Virus record (IMG/VR): IMGVR_UViG_3300009168_000011
Span: 1-60,720 of that record
Strand: one strand, 5' to 3'
DNA from: a virus
Length of the DNA: 60,720 nt
Position numbers and translations under genes: made by a program
The notes under the pieces: generated by a model
The model's database searches: none
The model's input: the letters and a program-made list of their open reading frames with translations, nothing else
Told to the model about the DNA's origin: nothing
Shown here: one piece after another, positions 8,301 through 16,923 of the stretch
Position numbering within the stretch: the first letter of the stretch is position 1
How the letters are laid out: every line of letters starts with the position of its first letter

Positions 8301-11300
8301 CCCATGCCCATCAGCCACGGCTTCGACATCTCGTTGAGTTCGTTGATCGGGTTGGCCGAGACCTTGGCCCGCGCCCCGCGCAGCATCAGCTGCACCGGGT
8401 CGCCCGACTTGATCTTCTCGGCTAGTGCCTCGGCGGTCTTGGGCGGGGTGCGCGCGGCGATGTCCAGCATCGAGGTGCTCTCGCGCATCATGGCGTTGAG
8501 CAGCGGCCCGTACTTGGGCGGCAGGCCGATGATCCGCCGCACCGTGTCGACGAAGCCGCCCCACATCCCGCCGCTCTGCTTGTTGCGCATCCACTCCTGC
8601 ATCGCCGGGGAGGTGCGGCCATAGGCGAGGAACTCGTCGATGTTCTCGATAGCCTCGCCGACCTCGGGTGCGTCGCGCTTCGCATCGTACAGCTTGGCTG
8701 CCTGCTTGCGCAGTTTCTCCAGCCGGTTGACGATATCGTCGACCGCCTTGTCGCCGGTCTTCATCTTCGCCTTGAGTTCACCCCAGCGCCGCGTCGTCGC
8801 CGTGTGCAGCGCCTCATGCAGTACCGCCTCGACGTCATCGTGGTGGCCGACCTGCGCATCGATGGTGCCGTCCTCGTTGATCGTCACCCGTCCGCGCGTC
8901 CCTTCCGCCAGTTCGCCGGTCCCACTGCGTAGCTCCATGCCTTCGACCAGTGGCGCGAGCCGGTCAGCCAGTTCGCGCTGCTCTGGGCTGAGTGCCCGGC
9001 TCGTCGCGACCTTGCCCAGCGTGTCGCTCATCTGCGACGTCTCGGGGTCAGCCTCGGAGTTCGGCACCGGGTAGCTGGTCTTGCCCTTGAGCGACAGCGC
9101 CTTGCCGAGCGGGCCCACCTCCGAGTAGCCGCCGCCGATCCGGCGGGCCGGGGCCCTGATACCGGGGACGAGATTGGTGTTGGGGTTCACCTCTGCCCGC
9201 TGCTCCCCGGTCAGGTTCATGCGGTGCTGCGTCTGCCGCGCCTGCATCTCGGTCCAGTCGAGTTCATACAGCGCGCCGGGGAGGAAACGGTCGTTCTCCA
9301 CGATGTTGTTGATAGCGGACATCACCGCCGCCGCCTGATGGGGCTTGCCCGCGTTATCAAGCTCGCGAGCGAGACGCATGCCATCCATGACCATCTTCAG
9401 CGATTTCGCCAGCTGCTTGCCGTACACTGCCACCTCCGGGGAGGTCGAGATGCCCAGCTGCTTGGCCAGTTCGACCATGCGCGGCATCATCTCCGAGCCC
9501 CTGCCGAGCATCTGGGAGAACGTGGTGTCGGTGCTGATCATCCCCTCCCGGTCCTGCACGGCGTGCTGCATCTCGTGCAGCAGGACGCTGTTGAACCCGA
9601 AGCTGCCCACCCCGCCGGGCTTGGTCGAGATCATGATTTCGTTCTGGCTGTTCACGCCCTCACTCATCGAGATGAAGCGATCCGACATCCGTATGTAGTG
9701 CCCGGCAGGAGCGGTCGGCGACGGGTCGAATACCACCCGCAGGTTCTTCAGCGCCGGGTAGGCGTCGAATAGTGCGGGGTGATCGATCAACCGGCCCAGC
9801 GTGGTCACGCCGACGTGCCTCTCCTTCATCCGGTGCGGCTGCTTGATGGCCATCTCGTGGTCGGTGATCTCGAATGTCCACGGCCCGGCATCGTGGGTCT
9901 TGTACCAGCCGGTCAGCTTCTTGATCTCGCTGCCGAAGTGCGGTTTGATCCCCTGCTTCTCCATTGCCGTAGCCATGCCGAGCGTTTCGTAGCCGGGCCC
10001 GCGTGCGCCGTTCGGCCCGATCATCATCGCCAGCCCGGACATGGGAGCCCGGCCACCCTGCACGTCCAGCTTCTCGATTAGCTCGTTCATCTCCCCGCTG
10101 TTCTGCTTCTCGATCCCCTTCTCCAGCGCCGTGTAGAAAGCGAGGTCCGGCTTGACCGTTGCGCCCGAGGCGAACAGGTTGCTGGTCGCCGACATCATCG
10201 CGTCGAGCGCCGTCACCAGCTGCGGGTCCGGTATCGGGTCGGCCCCGATTGCCCGCAGGAACCAGTTGAGGATGTCGCGCCATGCCGACTTGTTGCTGTC
10301 GGCACCCACCGGATTGCCGTCGATATCGACCGAACGCAGGTAGCTCCGCAGCTTGTTGTCGACCAGCATCCACGCCAGCGCCTCGTCTATCGACCCGGCG
10401 AACTCCGAGATGGCGATGCTCGCCTTCTCCGCTCCCGCTTCGGTATCGAGTTCGAGGTTCTTGGATACTCCCTGCTTGACCTTCCCCCACAGGTCCTGAA
10501 ACTCCTTGACCACGGCATCGCCCCGGTCGACTTCATCGCCGAGTATCCGCTTGTTGCCCGGCAGATAGTTATTAAGCAGGCCCCACCGCTCGTATATGTA
10601 GACGTGGATCATCTCGTGCAGGAAGGTGTCCTCGTCGAGCCCGTGCTTGGTGTCCAACGTGACTTCGGTGCGGCCATCCTTGACGCTCGTCAGCCCCGCC
10701 GCGCCCTCGGTGTCGGCGAGGTACGGGTCGGTCCGCATGGTCAGGCTGTCGAACCCGCCCGACCCCTTCGTCAGTGCCTTGGCGATCCAGCGATAATGCG
10801 TCGATCCCGAGTTGGACGCGATCCACTGCAGCGCCTCCTTCGGCTTGCCCGCTTCGAGCAGCTTGAGCAGGTCAGGGTGCTTGAGCGTGGACGTCGACAC
10901 CGACGGCTTAGCGATGACCGGGTTGGCTATCGATATCAGCGCCGCTGCCGATATGCCCTGCAGGAAACCGCGCCGGGTAAAGTCAGGCCCCTGCTTCTCG
11001 TCGAGTTCGACCCGCATGGCGAGCCCGCCCGGACCCAGCCCGTCCTTGCGGGGACGCCCTCGCCCGCGCTTGGGCAGCTTGCCCGCTGCCTTGGCCGCGT
11101 CTATCTCTGCCCGCTTGGCTTCTGCCCGCTCGGCGGCCTCCGCAGCCTGCGTCTGCGCGTCGAGGAAGTAGCGGTTCTGCAGCGCCCGCTCGTAGTACCA
11201 CGCCGCGCCAGCGCGTGCGCCGGTAGTGGTCGGGATCGCCAGTCCGGCAGCTGCCGCGTTGATGCCGCTCGCCGCCTGTATCCGCTCCAGCGTGTCGAAG

Positions 11301-14300
11301 TAGGTCGCCAGATGGGCACGTATAGCCTCGCGGTCGACCGGTGCCGTAGTGGCCACTGCGTCCGGGTCCTGCCGGGGCATGACCCAGCCGTACTGATAGA
11401 GGTGTCCGATGTTCCAGCCGTGGTTGGTCCACGAGGCGCTGTTGCCCGGCGGCACCTCTGCAAGATACGCCTCGACCCCATCGTTGAGCCTCTGCGCCTG
11501 CGCCGTGTCGAGACCCATGGTCGAGGCGAAGTGGGTGCGGTCTTGCCGCAGACGGGTGACGCGCAACCGCGCCTTGGCCCGTTTGCCACTGTCTGGATAG
11601 GCGGTCGCGCTGTCGATGTTGTCGCCACGCAGGAAGACTGCGCCGCGCTGCAGCACGGTGGCTCCAAACTCCTTCAGATATTCGACTGCTTCCGCGACCT
11701 TCTTGGGTACGCGCGTCCCACCGCCGCGCGTGGTCGGCGCGCGTGCCGTGGTCTTCTCGGTCCGCGCCTGCTGCAGCTTCTCGACCCCATCGACGACGCG
11801 CGCCCACGCCGCCGCCTTGGCCCCCTTGAAGTTCTTCTCGCCGTGTGCCCGCAGCCGCTCGAAGTTCGGCGCTGCCTTGGCCCCCTCGTTGGCGATCATC
11901 AGTATCTGGCCATCGGTCAGCAGGCGGGCGTCCGCAGCCAGCGGGCCATTGATGAAGCGGCGCATCTCGGCGATAGGAACGCGCTCGACCGCTGGCTTCT
12001 CGACGCTCTCGGCAATCGCCGCCTCGACGGGACCGGAAGGGGCGACCGTTTCTGTCGTGGCAGGTGCGGTCGCAGGAGCTTGAGGTGAAATCTTCTCAAC
12101 CTCTACGGGCGCTGCCGGGGCCGTTTCCGGTGCGGCCTTCGCCTCCTTCGCCCATCTGTCTATATGGTCGGTGAGTATCTTTGCCAGTGCGTCATGATCG
12201 AGCGCCTCTCGCTGTGCCTGCTTGAACGCCTTGAGTTCAGCATCGTCGATCACGCCGTCCTGTTCGAGGTCGCTCGCAATCGTCCGCAGCGGAGACGATT
12301 TGCCCAGCGCGTCGGCTTCCGTCTTGGCCGCCTCGACCCGCTTGTGCAGCGCCTTGACTTCGCGGGCAGTGGCCTTAGCCTCAACCTGCGGTTGAGGCGT
12401 AGGAGCGACCGCTGGCGGTGGGACCGGGGCTGGTTCAGCCTCCGCAGGGGGCACGCCCCTAAACACATCCTGCAGTGCCGCCTTCGTCTCCGCCGTCTCC
12501 GGCCCCGCCTTTGCTCTTTCAGCCCGTGCCTTCGCCTCCGGCGTCTTCGCCTTCAACTCCGCCCGCAGTTCCTCGTTCTCCTTCTTGAGCCGGGCGGTCT
12601 CCTTCTCGGCTGCCGCCGCTTCCTTGGCTGCCTTGCGCTCGGCCTTCTCCCGCGCAATCCGCTCGCGCAGCGCCTTCCCCTCCGCGCGTGCCGCAGCCCG
12701 CTTCGCCCTAGCCGGAGCCTCCATCTCCCGCTTGGTCATCAGCGATAGCTGGCGCTCACCTGCTGGCGGGCCGCGCGTGGGTGCTGGCGCTGGCTCCTCG
12801 AACAGCGGACCTGCCTCGCCGCGCGGCGTCGGCGGACGGTAGCCACGCTCGAACGGCAACTGCGGCTCGCGCCACGCATCGATCTCCGGCAAGCGTCCTC
12901 GCGGACCAGCCGGAGCTTCACCGACACCGCGCATGGCAGGCATGGTGGTCGCCATGCCGGGCCGCTCTGGCGTGAGCATGGGCAGGCCAAGCTGGGCTTG
13001 TGGCTGCTGTGTGCTGCCATATGGCAGTGGCAACTGTTCGGGTTCGACCGGGGCCAGTGTCTCGGCGGGTGCTCGTGGCGCTGCCTCCGGCGGTGCGTTG
13101 CGCAACTGGGTGAGCCAGTTGTCAGCACGGTCCAGCGCCGCCATCCGCCACTCGGTAGTGGCCGGGCTGATCGGGTTCTTCTTGCGGTTCGACGCATCCT
13201 CGACCTCGCGCCGACGCATGTCTATCTCGGAGGCGATAGCGCGCAGGTCGCCAGTCTGCGCCATCCCAACCACCCGGTCAGACAGTGCATCCAGCCACTT
13301 GGCCGACTGGACTGGTCGATCCCTGCTGCCGATCATGGCACGCGCCACGTCGGGGTTATGCAAGACAGTCGGCGGAACGCCGGGCAATTCCATCTGCGTC
13401 GGCTCGGGGGCAGGCGGCGGCGTTGGGCGCTCAGGCGGACGGAATAGCGGACCGGCAGGTGGCGGCGCGACCCCCTGCCCCATCGGTAGCTCCGGCTGCA
13501 TCCACGTGCTCGGCGTTGCCGGTGCCTCCATCTCCGGCATGGCCATCGGCAACTGCTGCTGTCCCGGCGGGGTGCGCTCGGGCATATTCATCGGCAGCTG
13601 CATCTGCTGGTTGGAGACGCCGCCCTGCAGCGGCAGTCCGAACTGGGTGCCGGGCTCGGCCCGTGCGAACGGCGAGGATGCTGTAAGCTGCAGCATCTGG
13701 TCTGGTGCTGGCAGTGCAAGCTGGCCGGGACCACCGCCACCGCCCCCACCGGGCGTGACCGGTCCGCCCTGCGTGGTGAAGCCTGTGCCCGGACCCGGCA
13801 GCTGCAACTGCGGTGCTGGCAGGGCCAGCTGGGTATCCATCAGGTCAGTCGGCACACCGGGCTGGTCTTCGACCGGCTTCGGCTGGCGACCACGGCCAAG
13901 ATGTTCGACGGCCCCGAACGGGCCACCCAGCAGGCCGCCCGCCGCCGCGCTCTCAATATACTCGGTCTTCGCCTCCGGCGACCACAGTTCCTCGCCAGTC
14001 GCAAGCCGCTGTCCGCCCACGGTGATGGCTTCCTGTATCGCCTCCTCACCGGCCCCGGCAGCAATGGACAAGCCCAGCTTGGGCGCGGCCATGGTGCCCA
14101 GTTTCCCAAGCCCGCCACCGGCCACGCGCGCCACCGTGCCGCCGATGCCGAACGCACTTTCCATCACGCCCAGCGGGATGCCTATGCCTGCAGCCTTGGC
14201 GTAGTCCCGCTCCCCGGATACTTCTCCCTGCCGCTGCAGGATATCGCCGGTAGCCATCGTACTAGCGTAGCCGATAGCCCCCGCTGGCCCGCCGAAGCGC

Positions 14301-14680
14301 GCCGCCAATCCCAGCCCGACGAGGTTGGGCACCTGCGACGCCGCGAGATACCCGAGGTACTGCCCGAACTCGCCCTTGTTCCATGCGTCGACCGGCCCAG
14401 CAGCCTGACCCGTGTAGGGGTTGCGCGCTTGCTGGGCGTAGCCGATATCCTCGATGGCTGTCCCGGCCTTCCCCGGCACCAGCCCACCGAGACCCCGGAC
14501 CATGCTGCCCAGACCCTGCTGGAAATAATCGACGTAATCGCCTTTGTAGCCGGGGCCCTCCACCCCGTACTCCGGCCCGATGTCCGGCAGGGGGACGCCC
14601 GCGTAGGTGTACGCATCCTCCGTGGATACGTCGTCGTCTACCCGCAGCACGCGCCCGTCAGGAAGGGTGATGAACTTCAT
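5393..14680 (-). CDS. Giant (3,095-aa) internal virion polyvalent protein with three zincin motifs
   Basis: This gene takes 15% of the genome. Residues 1-260 are Gly/Ala-rich with hydrophobic helices; 270-650 are Pro/Gln-rich with repeated Q-L-x-L-P and Q-x-P-M motifs; 650-900 are Lys/Glu/Ala coiled coil. Three HExxH motifs follow, H-E-M-I-H near 1355, H-E-M-Q-H near 1702 and H-E-A-L-H near 1955, each in a zincin-like context. A twin-arginine-like R-R-G-F-L-Q-G with a hydrophobic stretch lies near 1236. Residues 2400-2900 resemble the large polyvalent-protein domain LPD38 (P-L-D-I-Q-L-N-V-E, S-Q-S-Y-N-L), and hydrophobic helices occur near 2790-2840. Such proteins enter the host with the DNA and act on cell-envelope or host targets. 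The gene follows the transglycosylase gene with a 4-base overlap. Confidence 0.9.
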   Translation of the reverse strand: MKFITLPDGRVLRVDDDVSTEDAYTYAGVPLPDIGPEYGVEGPGYKGDYVDYFQQGLGSMVRGLGGLVPGKAGTAIEDIGYAQQARNPYTGQAAGPVDAWNKGEFGQYLGYLAASQVPNLVGLGLAARFGGPAGAIGYASTMATGDILQRQGEVSGERDYAKAAGIGIPLGVMESAFGIGGTVARVAGGGLGKLGTMAAPKLGLSIAAGAGEEAIQEAITVGGQRLATGEELWSPEAKTEYIESAAAGGLLGGPFGAVEHLGRGRQPKPVEDQPGVPTDLMDTQLALPAPQLQLPGPGTGFTTQGGPVTPGGGGGGGPGQLALPAPDQMLQLTASSPFARAEPGTQFGLPLQGGVSNQQMQLPMNMPERTPPGQQQLPMAMPEMEAPATPSTWMQPELPMGQGVAPPPAGPLFRPPERPTPPPAPEPTQMELPGVPPTVLHNPDVARAMIGSRDRPVQSAKWLDALSDRVVGMAQTGDLRAIASEIDMRRREVEDASNRKKNPISPATTEWRMAALDRADNWLTQLRNAPPEAAPRAPAETLAPVEPEQLPLPYGSTQQPQAQLGLPMLTPERPGMATTMPAMRGVGEAPAGPRGRLPEIDAWREPQLPFERGYRPPTPRGEAGPLFEEPAPAPTRGPPAGERQLSLMTKREMEAPARAKRAAARAEGKALRERIAREKAERKAAKEAAAAEKETARLKKENEELRAELKAKTPEAKARAERAKAGPETAETKAALQDVFRGVPPAEAEPAPVPPPAVAPTPQPQVEAKATAREVKALHKRVEAAKTEADALGKSSPLRTIASDLEQDGVIDDAELKAFKQAQREALDHDALAKILTDHIDRWAKEAKAAPETAPAAPVEVEKISPQAPATAPATTETVAPSGPVEAAIAESVEKPAVERVPIAEMRRFINGPLAADARLLTDGQILMIANEGAKAAPNFERLRAHGEKNFKGAKAAAWARVVDGVEKLQQARTEKTTARAPTTRGGGTRVPKKVAEAVEYLKEFGATVLQRGAVFLRGDNIDSATAYPDSGKRAKARLRVTRLRQDRTHFASTMGLDTAQAQRLNDGVEAYLAEVPPGNSASWTNHGWNIGHLYQYGWVMPRQDPDAVATTAPVDREAIRAHLATYFDTLERIQAASGINAAAAGLAIPTTTGARAGAAWYYERALQNRYFLDAQTQAAEAAERAEAKRAEIDAAKAAGKLPKRGRGRPRKDGLGPGGLAMRVELDEKQGPDFTRRGFLQGISAAALISIANPVIAKPSVSTSTLKHPDLLKLLEAGKPKEALQWIASNSGSTHYRWIAKALTKGSGGFDSLTMRTDPYLADTEGAAGLTSVKDGRTEVTLDTKHGLDEDTFLHEMIHVYIYERWGLLNNYLPGNKRILGDEVDRGDAVVKEFQDLWGKVKQGVSKNLELDTEAGAEKASIAISEFAGSIDEALAWMLVDNKLRSYLRSVDIDGNPVGADSNKSAWRDILNWFLRAIGADPIPDPQLVTALDAMMSATSNLFASGATVKPDLAFYTALEKGIEKQNSGEMNELIEKLDVQGGRAPMSGLAMMIGPNGARGPGYETLGMATAMEKQGIKPHFGSEIKKLTGWYKTHDAGPWTFEITDHEMAIKQPHRMKERHVGVTTLGRLIDHPALFDAYPALKNLRVVFDPSPTAPAGHYIRMSDRFISMSEGVNSQNEIMISTKPGGVGSFGFNSVLLHEMQHAVQDREGMISTDTTFSQMLGRGSEMMPRMVELAKQLGISTSPEVAVYGKQLAKSLKMVMDGMRLARELDNAGKPHQAAAVMSAINNIVENDRFLPGALYELDWTEMQARQTQHRMNLTGEQRAEVNPNTNLVPGIRAPARRIGGGYSEVGPLGKALSLKGKTSYPVPNSEADPETSQMSDTLGKVATSRALSPEQRELADRLAPLVEGMELRSGTGELAEGTRGRVTINEDGTIDAQVGHHDDVEAVLHEALHTATTRRWGELKAKMKTGDKAVDDIVNRLEKLRKQAAKLYDAKRDAPEVGEAIENIDEFLAYGRTSPAMQEWMRNKQSGGMWGGFVDTVRRIIGLPPKYGPLLNAMMRESTSMLDIAARTPPKTAEALAEKIKSGDPVQLMLRGARAKVSANPINELNEMSKPWLMGMGNLAKTKWPSYLAIRGDLYDMLARRMEQAGISSDPIKKLARVIASRDAIRVRGEQEVADLNRDYLHLPEGERRGVTKDNRGKVNNLIEAMTRAGEWGFTPDWLPAADAARVKVNPEFAKQFNSLSRAGQAHTKALLRSIYDKTQQLRDVATGVVRAAYAADLAAAKNDVERQAVENQIAAETKQVLDPANFDNSLPYAPLRRSGDWAVVAMSKEYAAAKQAGNHKRMAELKGDHLHYFVDFAQTEAEAEYMRRAIMKSNPAFAADKGGVATRKEAKGLNEQFYAGDDMPKAFERVMARVSGSEEMKASTRNQLLNIARTLYLRSLSDQNARKGALRRFNVASMPLDIQLNVEQHLKSQSYNLASIQRNGEILDGFTALEKSLDKLATKPDDFAAASRMFNEITARYMMTQQPPPETFASHFLERVRGVASFWQLSLSPRFLLQQTLQPTIMTAPLLEGRYGLKRGAAALKNAYAAVDMGKLGEAWRNDDGLKTDFVEAKYRPLLNYIADMGLLDVGISSETGKLPNRLDEKLKGVRLVREWPRYVEFLNRAASAIAAYELELQTPTEVSKPDAGAYADYRANVEGPAMSERQFNSAYAAARTVQQTQGDYSTASAPRILQSSVGATVGQYRKIAIIVASNYIRMISRMADKSLSKTERAIAARSLAYSLGHVLAFGGIAGLPGATLMFGLVNFIMGLFGDEDDPPEDIEEDIREAVGDPMLANLLLAGIPTLGGLNLASTLGQGTVLSVQPYQDLSLQRDDLLQYIGAIAGGPAGGLGVNFATGIDEMIDGNMYKGIAKTLPSGMASALSAFSEAQNGITNQRGTLLQSADEIDMSESMLRAVGLQTEDRAGTFKRGERAYDVRTFFKGRQDDITDEFNDAIGSGNAVARQAAIQKWLKLQQVKQENGFKITPLSSLLKSPARRARERAAVLGGVRYMPGEEAFAATQAGLYDPTLSYSDEEMAAAGGY

Positions 14681-16923
14681 TGGCCGCTCGGCAACAATAC
14701 GCTGTCGCTGTGCTGCGGCTGGGCGATCCTCCGCGCGTAGCCCATGTCCATCTTCTTCAGGTTAGCGAACTGGTTGATCAGTTCCCGTATCGCAGGCGAG
14801 TTTCCGCTCTTACCCTCCATCGCCTTCACGTCCCAGTAACGCTTCTTGTCGACCTCCAGATTGCCGGTGGCGAAGTAGTTGCCCGCCGCACGCGCTGCCT
14901 GATTGGGGCCCGTGTACGCCCCCTTCACTTTCGGGTCGCCGCGTAGGTCCGTCATCACGCCCGGTATCAGTTCGTCGGTCAGCCGCTCCTGATCACGCTT
15001 GTCGTACGACCCGACCCGCTGGATCACGGCGTTGTTGAACGCCTGCCGGTAAGTCTTGGCCTCGTCTTCGGGCGACAGCTGCTGGCCATTGTCAGCCGCT
15101 GCCTTGCGCGCCGCCTGCACTGTAGCGGCTGCCATCTGGGACGCCTGCGTGCGCGCCGTGAGAAGCTCCTGCTGGTACAGCTTCGGCGTATCGAACTGCC
15201 CACCGCCAGCATACTTCGGCTGTTTCGGAGTGGTGAGCGAAGGCAGCCCCGTGCCGGATGTTCCGGGTTGCCCGCTTGTCGGCAGGCCAGCCCCCGTGCC
15301 GCCGCCACCGTGAGCGGCAGCGAGAGCGCCGACAGTCGCTTTTTTGTCCAAGGGGCCATACTGCGCCGTCATCATCCGCTGCGTGCGCGGCCCAAATCGC
15401 CCAAACGGAATAACGGTTGCCACCTGTTCCTGCACATCGCGCGGAGCAGACATGGCATTGGGATATTGTTTTAGATCGACGCCCGCCTTCGGGGCAAAAT
15501 CCTGCCATGTCGGCGTGTTGATCTGAAAATGTCCTTGGCTCTTGGTCCCCGGCCCCGCCACGTCACTGTCCACCCCGGACGGAATGTTCCTGTCACCGCT
15601 TTCAATCTGCGCCAGCGTGTTAAGAAACCCACCGCCGCCTGCGATAGGTATGCCTGTGCCGCCAGTACCTCCGGTGCCTCCCGTCCCGCCCGGTATCGGA
15701 GCGGTGATCAGCGACCCCGGCGACGTGTCCGCCGGTAGGCCAGTCCCTGCGAGATAGGCCGAGAACTCAATCGGCTCACGGCCCGCCTCGATCAGGCTCT
15801 GGTTGTACGCATTGTACGCATTGGCGGCGCTGATCCTCGTATTCTGCTGGGCGTTCGTGACCTGCGCCTGACTGGCCGCGATTGCCTGCTTGCCCTGCGC
15901 CATCTGGATGAACTGCGACTGGATTTCGGCAATCGACTTCACTGCCCCGGCCATGTTCCCGGTAGCCGCACCGCGCAGCAGCGTCGTCACGTCCTGCACC
16001 GCCATGTACACGGGCTTCGTGCTCATCTGCCCGTCGGGTCCGATGTAGACCGTGGGCGCGACCGTGCCGCGCGGGTTGAGACCGAACGCCACCTTACCAT
16101 CGGCATCCTTGGACATCTCGAACCCGACCCCCATCGGGTTGCGGGCGCTCAGTGCTTCAAGCCCACGCTGGTCGCCGTTGACGATGTAGTTCATCCCTGC
16201 AATCTCGGCCTCGCGGCCAACCTGATCCAACTCTGTCGCGTTCTGCGTGACATACTGCTGGAGTACCGACGCCGCCTCCTGCTCCTTGCCGTACTTCCGG
16301 TAAATGCTGGCCCGCTTAACGGCCTTGTCGTATTCATTTTCCGGGCGGGTCTCCGACTTGGGCACCGTCTGCGGCGCTCCCGTAAACCGATCCGTGACAC
16401 TCACGAGGTCCTTGGCCGGGACGCCTGCGGCTGGCACTGGCGACTGCGCAGGCGGAACCACTGCCGCCGCTGCCTGCTCCGTTTCAGTCGGGGGCAGGGC
16501 AACTGGCGGACCCCCACCGGTCCGCAGCGCAGCCGCTGCGACAGGCGGAGGCGTGGCGGCTGCAGCGGCAGGGATTGGCAATGCCTGCTGCGGCTGGGGA
16601 GATGCGGCTGGGCCGGGGAGCGCCAGCTGCGGCGCGGGCCCCGGCAACGCCTGCTGCGGTGGAGGCGCGGCCTGCGTTGCTCCGCCAGCGATATTGACGG
16701 GCGACGGCTGTGACGCTGGAGAGGGGTTGGGATTGTCCCATTCAACACCCTTTGTCTTCGGGTCCTCTAACGCCGCAAGGGCCGCCTTCATCTCGATGTC
16801 TTCATCGCGCAGGCGCTTGCGTTCTTTCTCCGCCTCCGCCTCACGCTGCCAGCGAGACCCGGTTTCCCAACCCTTGATCCCACCTTCGACGGCCTGCCCG
16901 AGTGCCGATAGAAATCCACCCAT
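14677..16923 (-). CDS. Internal virion protein with lytic transglycosylase (SLT-like) domain
   Basis: A 748-residue protein; the ATG at 16923 is preceded by GGAGG. The first 75 residues contain a charged helix, then a Pro/Ala/Gln-rich linker runs to about 170. A lysozyme-like domain lies at 430-560: E441 in I-E-S-G-D-R-N is the expected catalytic glutamate and S-Q-G-H-F-Q-I-N-T-P-T-W is the second conserved block of the SLT fold. A run of G-G-T repeats precedes it. The C-terminal 190 residues are helical. A virion-borne transglycosylase would open the peptidoglycan locally during DNA entry, as in the T7 internal core. No other peptidoglycan hydrolase was recognised in the genome, so it might also contribute to lysis. 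Confidence 0.85.
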   Translation of the reverse strand: MGGFLSALGQAVEGGIKGWETGSRWQREAEAEKERKRLRDEDIEMKAALAALEDPKTKGVEWDNPNPSPASQPSPVNIAGGATQAAPPPQQALPGPAPQLALPGPAASPQPQQALPIPAAAAATPPPVAAAALRTGGGPPVALPPTETEQAAAAVVPPAQSPVPAAGVPAKDLVSVTDRFTGAPQTVPKSETRPENEYDKAVKRASIYRKYGKEQEAASVLQQYVTQNATELDQVGREAEIAGMNYIVNGDQRGLEALSARNPMGVGFEMSKDADGKVAFGLNPRGTVAPTVYIGPDGQMSTKPVYMAVQDVTTLLRGAATGNMAGAVKSIAEIQSQFIQMAQGKQAIAASQAQVTNAQQNTRISAANAYNAYNQSLIEAGREPIEFSAYLAGTGLPADTSPGSLITAPIPGGTGGTGGTGGTGIPIAGGGGFLNTLAQIESGDRNIPSGVDSDVAGPGTKSQGHFQINTPTWQDFAPKAGVDLKQYPNAMSAPRDVQEQVATVIPFGRFGPRTQRMMTAQYGPLDKKATVGALAAAHGGGGTGAGLPTSGQPGTSGTGLPSLTTPKQPKYAGGGQFDTPKLYQQELLTARTQASQMAAATVQAARKAAADNGQQLSPEDEAKTYRQAFNNAVIQRVGSYDKRDQERLTDELIPGVMTDLRGDPKVKGAYTGPNQAARAAGNYFATGNLEVDKKRYWDVKAMEGKSGNSPAIRELINQFANLKKMDMGYARRIAQPQHSDSVLLPSGQ

